From the NCBI GenBank assembly GCA_040385525.1, contig JAZKHE010000002.1:186001-250000 (forward strand): a stretch of DNA of 64,000 bases. Direction: 5' to 3'. Shown piece after piece: positions 45,315-53,895 of this stretch (positions within the stretch are counted from its first letter, which is position 1; every line of letters starts with the position of its first letter). A program made the translations under genes and the position numbers. The notes under the pieces were generated by a model that worked only from the letters and a program-made list of their open reading frames with translations, was not told the DNA's origin and ran no database searches. The stretch comes from JAZKHE01 sp040385525. Its GTDB lineage: Bacteria > Bacteroidota > Bacteroidia > UBA4408.

Positions 45315-45884
45315 TTGAAATTATTTATTAAATATATGGTTAGTAATCGCTGCAAAATGGTAGTGAAAGACGAGCTAAAAAAGCTGGGTTTACACTTTGT
45401 GGTGGTAGATTTGGGCGAAGTAGAAATTATGGAAAACTTATCAAGCTCACAATTAGTGAGCTTAAAAGATGGTTTGCTAAACTCTGGTTTAGAATTGATG
45501 GATGATAAAAAAGCAATGCTTATCGAAAAAATAAACATTGTTATTACAGAAATGATTCATCACACAGACGAGGTGCCAAAGGTAAATTACTCGGATTACA
45601 TCAGCGAAAAATTAAATTACGATTATACGTATTTATCTAATTTGTTTTCGGAAGTAAAAGGAACAACCATACAACAATTTATTATCATTAATAAAATTGA
45701 GCGCGTAAAAGAATTTTTGTTGTATGATGAATTAAACCTTACTGAAATATCATACAAATTGCACTATAGCAGTGTTGCGCATTTATCTAATCAATTTAAA
45801 AAAATAACAGGTTTAACTCCATCTGAATTTAAGAAATTAAAAAACAGAAGCAGAACTCCAATTGAAGAATTGGGAAAAGAATAA
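45315..45884 (+). CDS. AraC-family regulator with N-terminal HMA-like domain
   Basis: A 189-residue regulator. Residues 1-75 follow a heavy-metal-associated (ferredoxin-like) pattern, MKLFIKYMVSNRC then LGLHFVVVDLGEVE, while residues about 95-180 are an AraC/XylS DNA-binding domain with two helix-turn-helix units (ISEKLNYDYTYLSNLFSEVK and ISYKLHYSSVAHLSNQFKK) ending in the typical ITGLTPSEFK. Family members usually have MVCxxC at the metal loop; here the first cysteine is serine (SNRC). The start is TTG 45315: starting at the next ATG would delete the first strand. It lies 22 bp before the hybrid kinase and under regulon site A, so it is the best candidate for binding the TGTAA boxes. Confidence 0.85.
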   Translation: MKLFIKYMVSNRCKMVVKDELKKLGLHFVVVDLGEVEIMENLSSSQLVSLKDGLLNSGLELMDDKKAMLIEKINIVITEMIHHTDEVPKVNYSDYISEKLNYDYTYLSNLFSEVKGTTIQQFIIINKIERVKEFLLYDELNLTEISYKLHYSSVAHLSNQFKKITGLTPSEFKKLKNRSRTPIEELGKE

Positions 45885-45906
45885 CCAATAAAAAGAAGCT
45901 AAACGT

Positions 45907-48771
45907 ATGATGAGTGAAAATAGAATAATTAGCACAGAGTTTTCTAAAAGTTTAATAGAAGCCAACTTAGATCCATTAGTTACCATTGGTATTGATGGAA
46001 AAATTTTGGATATGAACAAAGCCTTTACTCAGTTTTCTGGAATAGCGCATAAAGAATTAATTGGCTCTAATTTATTTAGTTATTTTACCGATTCAACAAT
46101 AGCAAACGAAATATTTAATCAGGTTTTTGCACAAGAAAAAGTAATTGACTTTCCTTTAGAATTTTTTCGTAAAAGCAAAAAATCTACTGATGTATTGTTT
46201 AATGGTTTAACCTTTAAAAATCAAGAAGGGCTTGTAATTGGAGCCGTTATTGTTATTAGAGACATGACGCAAAAAAAATGGGCAATTGAGTTAAGTATTG
46301 CAAATAAAAAATTAGCATTTCAAAATAAAGAAAAAGAAAAACGAGCAGCAGAATTAGGCATCGCTAATACAGAACTTGCCTACCAAAATAATGAAAAAGA
46401 AAAGCGAGCCACAGAGTTAGGAATAGCAAATAAAGAATTGGCTTATCAAAACGATGAAAAAGAAAAACGCGCTACAGAGTTAGGTATTGCAAATAAAGAA
46501 TTAGCTTATCAAAACGACGAGAAAGAAAAACGCGCTGCCGAATTAGGTATTGCTAATACGGAGCTTGCCTATCAAAATGATGAAAAAGAAAAACGTGCCA
46601 CAGAGTTAGGAATAGCAAATAAAGAATTGGCTTATCAAAACGATGAGAAAGAAAAACGCGCTACAGAGTTGGGTATTGCTAATAAAGAATTAGCTTATCA
46701 AAATAACGAGAAAGAAAAACGCGCTGCTGAGTTAGGAATTGCCAACACAGAATTAGCTTATCAAAACGACGAGAAAGAAAAACGTGCAGCCGAATTAATT
46801 ATTGCAAATTATGCACGAAGTTTAATTGAAGCAAGCCGCGACCCGTTATTTACAATTAATACCAACGGAAAAATTACTGATATAAACCAAGCTACGGTTT
46901 ATGTAACTGGGCTTACAAGAGAGGAATTGATTGGCACCGATTTTTTTAATTATTTTACTGAACCAAAAAAAGCAAAAGAAGTTTACAAGCAAGTTTTTAA
47001 AAACGGATTTGTTGTAGATTACCCACTAACAATAGTTGATGGCGATCATACTCCCGTTTTATTTAATGGTTCAATCTATAAAGATAACAAAGGAAATATA
47101 TTAGGAGCAGTTGTTATTGCGCGCGACATTACAGAGCAAAATAAAAACGAAAGAGAATTAATTGAAGCAAAAATATTTGCAGAATTTGCTACCGATATTG
47201 CCGAAGAAGCAAAACAAAAAGCTGAAAATGCAACCGAGATTGCAGAAAACGCATTAAAATCGAAGCAGCAGTTTTTGTCTAACATGAGCCACGAAATTCG
47301 TACGCCCATGAATGCAATTATTGGCTTTACAAAAGTGCTTTTAAAAACAGATTTAACAGATAAACAAAGAGAATATTTAAATGCAATAAAATTAAGTGGC
47401 GACGCTTTAATTGTGTTGATAAACGACATTCTTGATTTAGCAAAAGTAAATGCAGGCAAAATGATTTTCGAAAAATTGCCTTTTAATTTAGACGAGTCGA
47501 TAACAGTAATGATACAATTGTTTGACACAAAAATTCAAGAAAAAAATTTAACAATAACTAAAAATATTGATGCTAAAATTCCTAAAATAGTATTAGGAGA
47601 TTCCGTTCGATTGCATCAAATTATTTTAAACTTATTGAGCAATGCCATTAAATTTACAAGCAAAGGAAAAATTATTATATCAGTTAATTTAGTAAAAGAA
47701 GAAGAGGATAAAATAAGTATAGAGTTTTCTGTAAGCGATACAGGTATTGGTATTTCGCCAGCAAAACTGGAAACTATTTTCGAAAATTTTCAGCAAGCAT
47801 CGAGTAACACGTCAAGAATTTTTGGAGGTACAGGTTTAGGATTAGCAATAGTTAAGCAGTTGGTTGAAAAACAAGGCGGAACAATTAAAGTAGAAAGCAA
47901 AGAAAATAGTGGTTCAACTTTTAGCTTTATTCTTGAGTTTAAAAAAACAAATGCAAAAATGGAAGTTGAAGTTGATTTAGAAGATTTAAGTCCAGAAAAA
48001 AGAAACATAAAAGTATTAGTTGTTGAAGATATAGCTTTAAATCAATTACTAATGAAAACCATATTAGATGATTTTGGGTTTGAAAGAGACATTGCGAGCA
48101 ATGGAAAAATCGCTATTGAAAAAATGGAAAACAACACTTATGATATAATATTAATGGATTTACAAATGCCCGAAATGAATGGCTTTGAAGCAACAGAATA
48201 CATTCGTAATGAGCTAAAATCTAGTATACCAATTATTGCTTTAACAGCAGATGTAACAACAGTAGATTTAGCTAAATGCAACGCTGTTGGTATGAACGAT
48301 TATTTAGCAAAACCAGTTGATGATAAATTGCTTTACAACAAAATTGTTGGTCTCGTAAAAAAATCAACTTTAACTTCTACAGTTGAAAAACAAAATGTAA
48401 AAGAAACTAATTTTTCAAAAATAGATTTAAATTATTTAACTAAAAGAACAAAATCAAATCCTGTTTTAATTACAGAAATGATTTATTTATATTTAAAACA
48501 AACACCCATTTTAATTTCAGAAATGAAATCGAGTTTGTTAGAAAAAAATTGGGATTTGTTACAAGCATCGGCTCATAAAATGATCCCCTCTTTTTCTATA
48601 ATGGGCATTAGCAAAGAGTTTGAAGATTTGGCAAAAAAAATTCATGAATATGCAAGCACGCAAAGCCAAACCGACCAAATTCACGAAATGGTTGTAGTGT
48701 TAGAAAATGTTTGCAATCAGGCTTGTGATGAATTAAACCAAGAATTAGAAAAAATTAATAAAAGTAATTAA
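45907..48771 (+). CDS. PAS hybrid histidine kinase with 8-unit coiled-coil repeat, receiver and HPt
   Basis: A 954-residue cytoplasmic sensor with no membrane helix. Order: PAS 1 (about 10-125), eight 21-residue repeats EKEKRA-ELGIAN-ELAYQN (residues 128-295), PAS 2 (about 300-415), a second helical linker, HisKA with H462 (FLSNMSHEIRTPMNA), HATPase_c (DTGIGI, GGTGLGLAI), receiver with phospho-acceptor D751 (LMDLQMPEMNGFEA) and a C-terminal HPt-like helix bundle with H890 (ASAHKM). The 21-residue unit equals three heptads, so repeats lengthen a signalling helix in register. It is cotranscribed with the AraC regulator upstream and a response regulator 4 bp downstream. The sensed ligand is unknown. 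Confidence 0.93.
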   Translation: MMSENRIISTEFSKSLIEANLDPLVTIGIDGKILDMNKAFTQFSGIAHKELIGSNLFSYFTDSTIANEIFNQVFAQEKVIDFPLEFFRKSKKSTDVLFNGLTFKNQEGLVIGAVIVIRDMTQKKWAIELSIANKKLAFQNKEKEKRAAELGIANTELAYQNNEKEKRATELGIANKELAYQNDEKEKRATELGIANKELAYQNDEKEKRAAELGIANTELAYQNDEKEKRATELGIANKELAYQNDEKEKRATELGIANKELAYQNNEKEKRAAELGIANTELAYQNDEKEKRAAELIIANYARSLIEASRDPLFTINTNGKITDINQATVYVTGLTREELIGTDFFNYFTEPKKAKEVYKQVFKNGFVVDYPLTIVDGDHTPVLFNGSIYKDNKGNILGAVVIARDITEQNKNERELIEAKIFAEFATDIAEEAKQKAENATEIAENALKSKQQFLSNMSHEIRTPMNAIIGFTKVLLKTDLTDKQREYLNAIKLSGDALIVLINDILDLAKVNAGKMIFEKLPFNLDESITVMIQLFDTKIQEKNLTITKNIDAKIPKIVLGDSVRLHQIILNLLSNAIKFTSKGKIIISVNLVKEEEDKISIEFSVSDTGIGISPAKLETIFENFQQASSNTSRIFGGTGLGLAIVKQLVEKQGGTIKVESKENSGSTFSFILEFKKTNAKMEVEVDLEDLSPEKRNIKVLVVEDIALNQLLMKTILDDFGFERDIASNGKIAIEKMENNTYDIILMDLQMPEMNGFEATEYIRNELKSSIPIIALTADVTTVDLAKCNAVGMNDYLAKPVDDKLLYNKIVGLVKKSTLTSTVEKQNVKETNFSKIDLNYLTKRTKSNPVLITEMIYLYLKQTPILISEMKSSLLEKNWDLLQASAHKMIPSFSIMGISKEFEDLAKKIHEYASTQSQTDQIHEMVVVLENVCNQACDELNQELEKINKSN
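46288..46791 (+). repeat. 63-bp tandem repeat (8 units) with 189-bp higher-order period
   Basis: Eight consecutive 63-bp units encode 21 residues each, starting 46288, 46351, 46414, 46477, 46540, 46603, 46666 and 46729. Units 2-4 and 5-7 form two copies of a three-unit block: unit 3 and unit 6 differ at a single base, and the protein variants follow the order T-K-K, T-K-K, T. A ninth unit is truncated into the second PAS domain. Confidence 0.9.
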
Positions 48772-48775
48772 TACC

Positions 48776-49207
48776 ATGAGTGAAATTAAAACAAGAATAT
48801 TTTTAGTAGATGATGACGCCCTGCTTTTAAAATCAATGGAAATTGAATTTTTAAACAACACCGATTTTATTGTTGAAACATATAGCACTGGAGAAGAGTG
48901 TTTAGAAAATTTATATAAAAATCCTGACATTATAGTTTTAGATTATCAGTTAGATGGTATTGAAAAACGCGCAATGAATGGATTACAAACGCTAGATAGA
49001 ATAAAATCGTTTAGCACAGAAATTCCAGTTATTATGTTGTCGTCTCAAGATAAAATTGAGGTTGCCGTAAAATGTATGCACCACAAAGCTTTTGATTATG
49101 TGGTTAAAAGCGAAACATCGTTTATGCGTTTGCAAAAAATTATCAGTACAATTTTTGAAGTTAAAAAAATGGAAAAAGAATTGAATTGGTATATGAACAG
49201 AATGTAG
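48776..49207 (+). CDS. Single-domain response regulator
   Basis: A 143-residue receiver protein with no output domain. The acidic pocket is FLVDDDALLL, the phospho-acceptor is D56 in IIVLDYQLDG, the switch threonine/serine position is in VIMLSSQD, and the conserved lysine is in VVKSETS. It starts 4 bp after the hybrid kinase stop codon and is clearly cotranscribed with it. It is likely phosphorylated through the kinase HPt and acts by protein-protein contact, possibly on the AraC regulator or on the second kinase; the partner is inferred. Confidence 0.92.
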   Translation: MSEIKTRIFLVDDDALLLKSMEIEFLNNTDFIVETYSTGEECLENLYKNPDIIVLDYQLDGIEKRAMNGLQTLDRIKSFSTEIPVIMLSSQDKIEVAVKCMHHKAFDYVVKSETSFMRLQKIISTIFEVKKMEKELNWYMNRM

Positions 49208-49295
49208 TTCTACTAATTAAAAAAAAACGTTTTGTTGCTTGTGTATATTAAATGCGTATATTTATATAGTAATTACTAGTTAATTGCGCAAGAAA

Positions 49296-49376
49296 CACTT
49301 TAAGTGGAGAGCTAACACTAACTAAGTTAGTTCAATGTTTGGATGTCTAATGCTATTATATAATTAATATAGACAT
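49296..49376 (+). promoter_or_regulatory. Three inverted repeats upstream of the CheB-CheR kinase
   Basis: CACTTTAAGTG (49296-49306), AACTAAGTTAGTT (49320-49332) and ATGTCTA-N20-TAGACAT (49343-49376) are perfect dyads in the 173-bp gap before the ATG at 49381. The last one ends 4 bases from the start codon and could fold in the mRNA. None resembles the TGTGAATWATGTAAAC element of the neighbouring operons. Confidence 0.45.
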
Positions 49377-49380
49377 TTAA

Positions 49381-52300
49381 ATGAACTCCACTTTTCTTCA
49401 TAAAACAAAAAAACCAACAACAAAAATTGAAAATAGTAATTTTCCAATAGTTGCTATTGGAGCATCAGTTGGAGGTTTAGAAGCAGTTAGTGTTCTACTT
49501 AAAAATTTACCATCTAATACAGGCATGGCATTTATTTATGTGCAGCACCTAAGTCCCGACCACAAAAGCTATTTAACATCAATTTTATCCAAGCTCACTA
49601 AAATGAAAGTGCAGCAAATTGATGATATGGAATTAATGAAACCGAACAACGTTTATATTATTCCGCCTAATAAAGGAATTAAAGTAACAGATGGACATAT
49701 AAAGTTACTTCCTCGTTTAAAAATTAATTCTACCATTTCAATAGATGTGCTTTTTTCCTCGTTAGCTAAAACACACAAAGAAAATGTTGTTGGCATTGTT
49801 CTATCTGGTTATGCAAAAGATGGAATGAAAGGATTAAAAGCAATTAAAGATGCTGGAGGCATTACTTTTGCTCAAGACCATTCAGCTCAAGTAGCAAGTA
49901 TGCCAAATGCAGCAATTGCAATTGGTGTTGTTGATTTTATTTTATCGCCAAAAGAAATTGCAATAGAGTTAACTCGATTTAGCAAAAACAATTTTAAAAA
50001 ATCTGTTATAAAACAAAACAATACAAGTACCTCATTAATTAAAAATGAAGAAACACTTGAAGATAATAACGCGGATTTAAAAACTATTTTTGAACTTTTA
50101 TTTAAAGAAACAGGGGTTGACTTTAGCCACTATAAAATGCCTACTATCAAAAGGCGTTTAAATCACAAAATGATTCAACGTGGAATAAAAACAACTAAAG
50201 AATATGTAGCATTATTACAGAAAAAAAATAATGAAATAGATTTACTTTACAATGATTTGCTGATTAATGTAACTGGTTTTTTTAGAGACAAAGAAGTTTT
50301 TAAATATTTAAAAACTATTTTGTTGCCAAAACTTCTTAAAAGTAAAACAGCAAACGATACACTTCGCATATGGGTTCCTGCATGCTCATCGGGGCAAGAA
50401 GCATACTCAATAGCAATTCTATTATGCGAATTGCAAGAGAATAAAACAAAAAAAATACCAGTACAAATCTTTGCTACTGATTTGAGTGAAAATATAATTA
50501 AAACTGCTCGAATAGGTGAGTATTCAGCAAGCGATATAAGCGAAGTTCCACAAAAATATATAAAACGTTTTTTCACAAAAGATGGTGACAATTATCAAAT
50601 TGTAAAAGAAGTTAGAGAAATGTGTGTGTTTGCTCCCCACAATATTCTACGCGATCCACCCTTTTCGCGAATGGATTTTATTAGCTGCCGTAATCTTCTT
50701 ATTTATTTTGATGTTGCAGCACAAAAAAGAGTATTTGCAACATTACATTTTACTTTAAAAGATGACGGGTATTTAATGTTAGGAAAGGCTGAAACAACAG
50801 GAACAGCCTCTCAGCTTTTTACCTTAGTAAATACTAAATTAAAAATTTATTCTCGCAAAAAGAATACAGGCATTTTACAAATTCCCGAATTAACTCCGCG
50901 TTTTTCAAAAACAAATTTTAATACTAAAAAAACAAATGGTCTTTCAAAAACAACTTCAATAAACCCAACAGGCATTGAAGCTGCAATTGATTCAATACTG
51001 CTTTCTCGCTATACACCTGCTTGTGTAGTTGTTAATAAAGACATGGAGATATTGCAGTTTAGAGGACCAATAAATTTATTTTTAGCACATCCTTCAGGAA
51101 AAGCAAGCTTAAATATATTAAAAATTTCACGACCGGAATTTGCTTTTGAAATGCGTAATGCAATTCAAAAAGTAATTAAAACAAAGCAATTAGTAAGCAA
51201 ATCAGACATTGAAATTAAAATAGAATCGGTTTCGCGAAAAATGACTTTGGAGATTAGTCCTATTAAAATTGATTGGGACCAACCTTTGTTGCTTATTGTT
51301 TTTACTTTGCAACAACACAATGAAAGTGATATTGAGCCAGGAAAAGGTGGATTAAGAAATACAATTCAAAAAGATAAAAAAATAAAGGCATTAACTGATG
51401 AACTAAATAATACACGTTCAGAAATTAATTCCATTATCGAATTGCAAGAAGCTATTCATGAGGAATTACAAGCTGCTAACGAAGAAGCTGTTTCATCTAA
51501 CGAAGAATTTCAAACGCTAAACGAAGAGTTAGAAACATCAAAAGAAGAAATTGAAGCTACAAATGAAGAGTTAATTTCTACCAATCAGGAATTACAAATG
51601 CGTAATGATTTGTTGTTAGAAGCGCAACAATATTCTGATGCAATTATTTCAACAATTCATGAGCCAATGTTAATTTTATATAAAGATTTTACTGTAAAAT
51701 CGGCAAACAAATCTTTTTATAAAAAGTTTAGTGTAAAAAAAGAGGAAACAGAAGAAAAGCTTTTGTTTGAATTGGGAAATAAACAATGGAATATTCCTCA
51801 GCTTCGCAAAATGTTTTCTGACATAATTACCAAGAATAATAATTTTGAAGATTTTGAAGTTACACACACGTTTCCTCACATTGGAGAAAAGACAATGTTG
51901 CTTAACGCAAGTCTTATTATTCAAAAAACACATCGTGAACAACTAATTCTTTTTGCTATTTCTGATATTACTGAAGCTAGAAAATTGGCGTATGAATTAA
52001 AGTCAAAAGAAAACGCTAAAGAATTAATCATTGCAAATAAAAAACTTCTTTTTCAAAATACAGAAAAAGAAAAACGTGCTAAAGAATTAATTATTGCGAA
52101 TAAGGAACTTGCTTTTCAAAATGAGGAAAAAGAAAAACGTGCAGCAGAATTGATTACAGCAAATAAAGAATTAATATTTCAAAACGAGGAAAAGGTAAAA
52201 CGAGCTGCAGAACTTGCTATTGCTGATGCAGAACTTAATTTTCAAAACAAAGAAAAAGAAAAAAGAGAAATTATAAATAAAGAACTTGAAGAAGCAAAAA

Positions 52301-53436
52301 GTAAAGCAGAAGAGGCTGTAAAAGCAAAACAGCAATTTTTATCAAATATGAGTCACGAAATACGTACACCTATGAATGCAATAATTGGGTTTACAAAAGT
52401 GATATTAAAAACAGATTTAACAGAAAAACAAAAAGAATATTTATCAGCTATCAAGGTGAGTGGCGATGCACTAATTGTTTTAATAAACGATATTCTTGAT
52501 TTAGCAAAAGTTGATTCGGGTAAAATGACATTTGAGAAAGTACCTTTCAAAATGAAATCTTCAATAACTAGCGTGCTTCAGTTATTTGAGGAAAAAATGC
52601 AAGAAAAAAATTTATTGTTGATTAATGAATACGACAATAAAATACCCGAAATTTTACTTGGCGATTATATGCGTTTGCATCAAATTATTTTAAATTTAAT
52701 TAGTAACGCTATTAAATTTACAGATAAAGGAGAAATTACATTTACTGCTCGATTAGTAAAAGAAGACGACAAAAAAGTATGTGTTGAGTTTTTGGTAAGC
52801 GATACTGGTATTGGAATTGAGAAAAAAAATATAGAAACTGTTTTTCAAAAATTTCATCAGGCAACTAGCCAAACATCTCGTTTGTTTGGAGGAACAGGCT
52901 TAGGCTTATCTATTGTTAAACAATTAGTAGAAGCTCAAGGCGGAAGCATAAAAGTAGAAAGTAAAATTAATAAAGGCTCAACGTTTAGCTTTAAGCTTAA
53001 TTTTGAAAAAGCAAACGATAAAACCGTATTAGATATTGAACCAATAGAGTTAGAAACTAAAATTAAAAGCATAAAAGTTTTAGTTGTAGAAGATGTAGCT
53101 CTTAATCAATTATTAATGCGAACTATTTTAGATGATTTTGGATTTGAACACGATATAGCAGATAACGGGAAAATAGCGATAGAAAAAATGCAAACAAAAA
53201 CCTATGACATTGTATTGATGGATTTACAAATGCCCATTATGAATGGTTTTGAAGCAACCGATTATATTCGCAATACAATGCATTTAGATGTTCCTATTTT
53301 GGCTTTAACTGCAGATGTAACAACTGTTGATGTGGTAAAATGCAAGGCAATAGGTATGAATGATTATATTGCAAAACCTGTTGACGAAAGAGTACTCTAC
53401 GCTAAAATAATTGGATTAGTAAAAAAGCAACAATAG
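49381..53436 (+). CDS. CheB-CheR-PAS hybrid histidine kinase
   Basis: A 1351-residue fusion. CheB methylesterase domain (about 20-205) has a complete triad S29 (GASVGG), H56 (YVQHLSPDH) and D147 (SGYAKDGMKG). CheR methyltransferase (about 225-490) shows IKRRLNHKM, WVPACSSGQEAYSIA, IFATDLSENI and CRNLLIYFD. A PAS-like segment, a long E/N-rich coiled coil (IHEELQAANEEAVSSNEE), a second PAS, four 21-residue KEKRA-type units, HisKA with H992, HATPase_c and a receiver with D1281 follow. There is no HPt, so phosphotransfer may need the HPt of the neighbouring kinase. No chemoreceptor is in the window; CheB/CheR activity is probably used for non-chemotactic signalling. Kinase core is closely similar to the 45907 protein. 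Confidence 0.93.
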   Translation: MNSTFLHKTKKPTTKIENSNFPIVAIGASVGGLEAVSVLLKNLPSNTGMAFIYVQHLSPDHKSYLTSILSKLTKMKVQQIDDMELMKPNNVYIIPPNKGIKVTDGHIKLLPRLKINSTISIDVLFSSLAKTHKENVVGIVLSGYAKDGMKGLKAIKDAGGITFAQDHSAQVASMPNAAIAIGVVDFILSPKEIAIELTRFSKNNFKKSVIKQNNTSTSLIKNEETLEDNNADLKTIFELLFKETGVDFSHYKMPTIKRRLNHKMIQRGIKTTKEYVALLQKKNNEIDLLYNDLLINVTGFFRDKEVFKYLKTILLPKLLKSKTANDTLRIWVPACSSGQEAYSIAILLCELQENKTKKIPVQIFATDLSENIIKTARIGEYSASDISEVPQKYIKRFFTKDGDNYQIVKEVREMCVFAPHNILRDPPFSRMDFISCRNLLIYFDVAAQKRVFATLHFTLKDDGYLMLGKAETTGTASQLFTLVNTKLKIYSRKKNTGILQIPELTPRFSKTNFNTKKTNGLSKTTSINPTGIEAAIDSILLSRYTPACVVVNKDMEILQFRGPINLFLAHPSGKASLNILKISRPEFAFEMRNAIQKVIKTKQLVSKSDIEIKIESVSRKMTLEISPIKIDWDQPLLLIVFTLQQHNESDIEPGKGGLRNTIQKDKKIKALTDELNNTRSEINSIIELQEAIHEELQAANEEAVSSNEEFQTLNEELETSKEEIEATNEELISTNQELQMRNDLLLEAQQYSDAIISTIHEPMLILYKDFTVKSANKSFYKKFSVKKEETEEKLLFELGNKQWNIPQLRKMFSDIITKNNNFEDFEVTHTFPHIGEKTMLLNASLIIQKTHREQLILFAISDITEARKLAYELKSKENAKELIIANKKLLFQNTEKEKRAKELIIANKELAFQNEEKEKRAAELITANKELIFQNEEKVKRAAELAIADAELNFQNKEKEKREIINKELEEAKSKAEEAVKAKQQFLSNMSHEIRTPMNAIIGFTKVILKTDLTEKQKEYLSAIKVSGDALIVLINDILDLAKVDSGKMTFEKVPFKMKSSITSVLQLFEEKMQEKNLLLINEYDNKIPEILLGDYMRLHQIILNLISNAIKFTDKGEITFTARLVKEDDKKVCVEFLVSDTGIGIEKKNIETVFQKFHQATSQTSRLFGGTGLGLSIVKQLVEAQGGSIKVESKINKGSTFSFKLNFEKANDKTVLDIEPIELETKIKSIKVLVVEDVALNQLLMRTILDDFGFEHDIADNGKIAIEKMQTKTYDIVLMDLQMPIMNGFEATDYIRNTMHLDVPILALTADVTTVDVVKCKAIGMNDYIAKPVDERVLYAKIIGLVKKQQ

Positions 53437-53470
53437 AATATTTTATTTGTAAAATGTAATTTGCAAAATA

Positions 53471-53535
53471 TGTAATATATGTAAACTTGATTACTAAAAG
53501 TGTAATGCTTTTTTTTCGGAATCTTATCAATTTTG
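53471..53535 (+). promoter_or_regulatory. Regulon site B: upstream of the small membrane protein genes
   Basis: TGTAATATATGTAAAC (53471-53486), third box GTGTAATGC (53500-53508) 21 bp after the second TG, and TTTG (53532-53535) 52 bp after it. GTGTAATGC followed by a T-run is identical to site A. Two extra boxes, TTGTAA and ATGTAAT, lie upstream at 53447-53460. Confidence 0.7.
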
Positions 53536-53573
53536 TTTTGTGAAAACGTATTCACAAAATAAAATTTTAAAGG

Positions 53574-53894
53574 ATGAAAAACATCAAAACAGCACTACTT
53601 GCATTTTCGTTATTATTTATTTGTAACACTACATCTTTATTCGCAGTTAATAGTATGTATAGCGATTCAGCATCAGCAAACAACCGATTCGAGCACCCTA
53701 ATACAATTGAGTTAACTCAAAACTTAAACAAACTACAATCGGTAGATAAGTCAGAATTAAACTTCTCTCAAAAACAAGCCTTAAAAAAAGAAATTCGTTC
53801 TAATAAAAAAAGTTTAGCTAATTCAAGTGGTGGTATTTACATCTCTGTAGGCGCTTTACTTCTTATTATTATTCTTTTAATTTTATTTTTATAA
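53574..53894 (+). CDS. Small membrane-anchored exported protein, unknown function
   Basis: A 106-residue protein without a recognised family. An N-terminal signal-like helix (TALLAFSLLFICNTTSLFA) is followed by a polar, lysine- and asparagine-rich middle (about 28-82) and a C-terminal membrane helix (GGIYISVGALLLIIILLILFL is the last segment, read from its glycine pair onward). The result would be a small periplasmic loop tethered to the inner membrane. It is the first gene of the unit under regulon site B; the next gene starts 1 bp after its stop. It belongs with the putative envelope/stress regulon by promoter, not by homology. Confidence 0.7.
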   Translation: MKNIKTALLAFSLLFICNTTSLFAVNSMYSDSASANNRFEHPNTIELTQNLNKLQSVDKSELNFSQKQALKKEIRSNKKSLANSSGGIYISVGALLLIIILLILFL

Positions 53895-53895
53895 A

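Noticed and set aside
46288..46791. Tandem 63-bp repeats as a CRISPR array or satellite
   Set aside because: Units are directly adjacent with no spacers and keep one reading frame encoding a coiled coil within an intact kinase.
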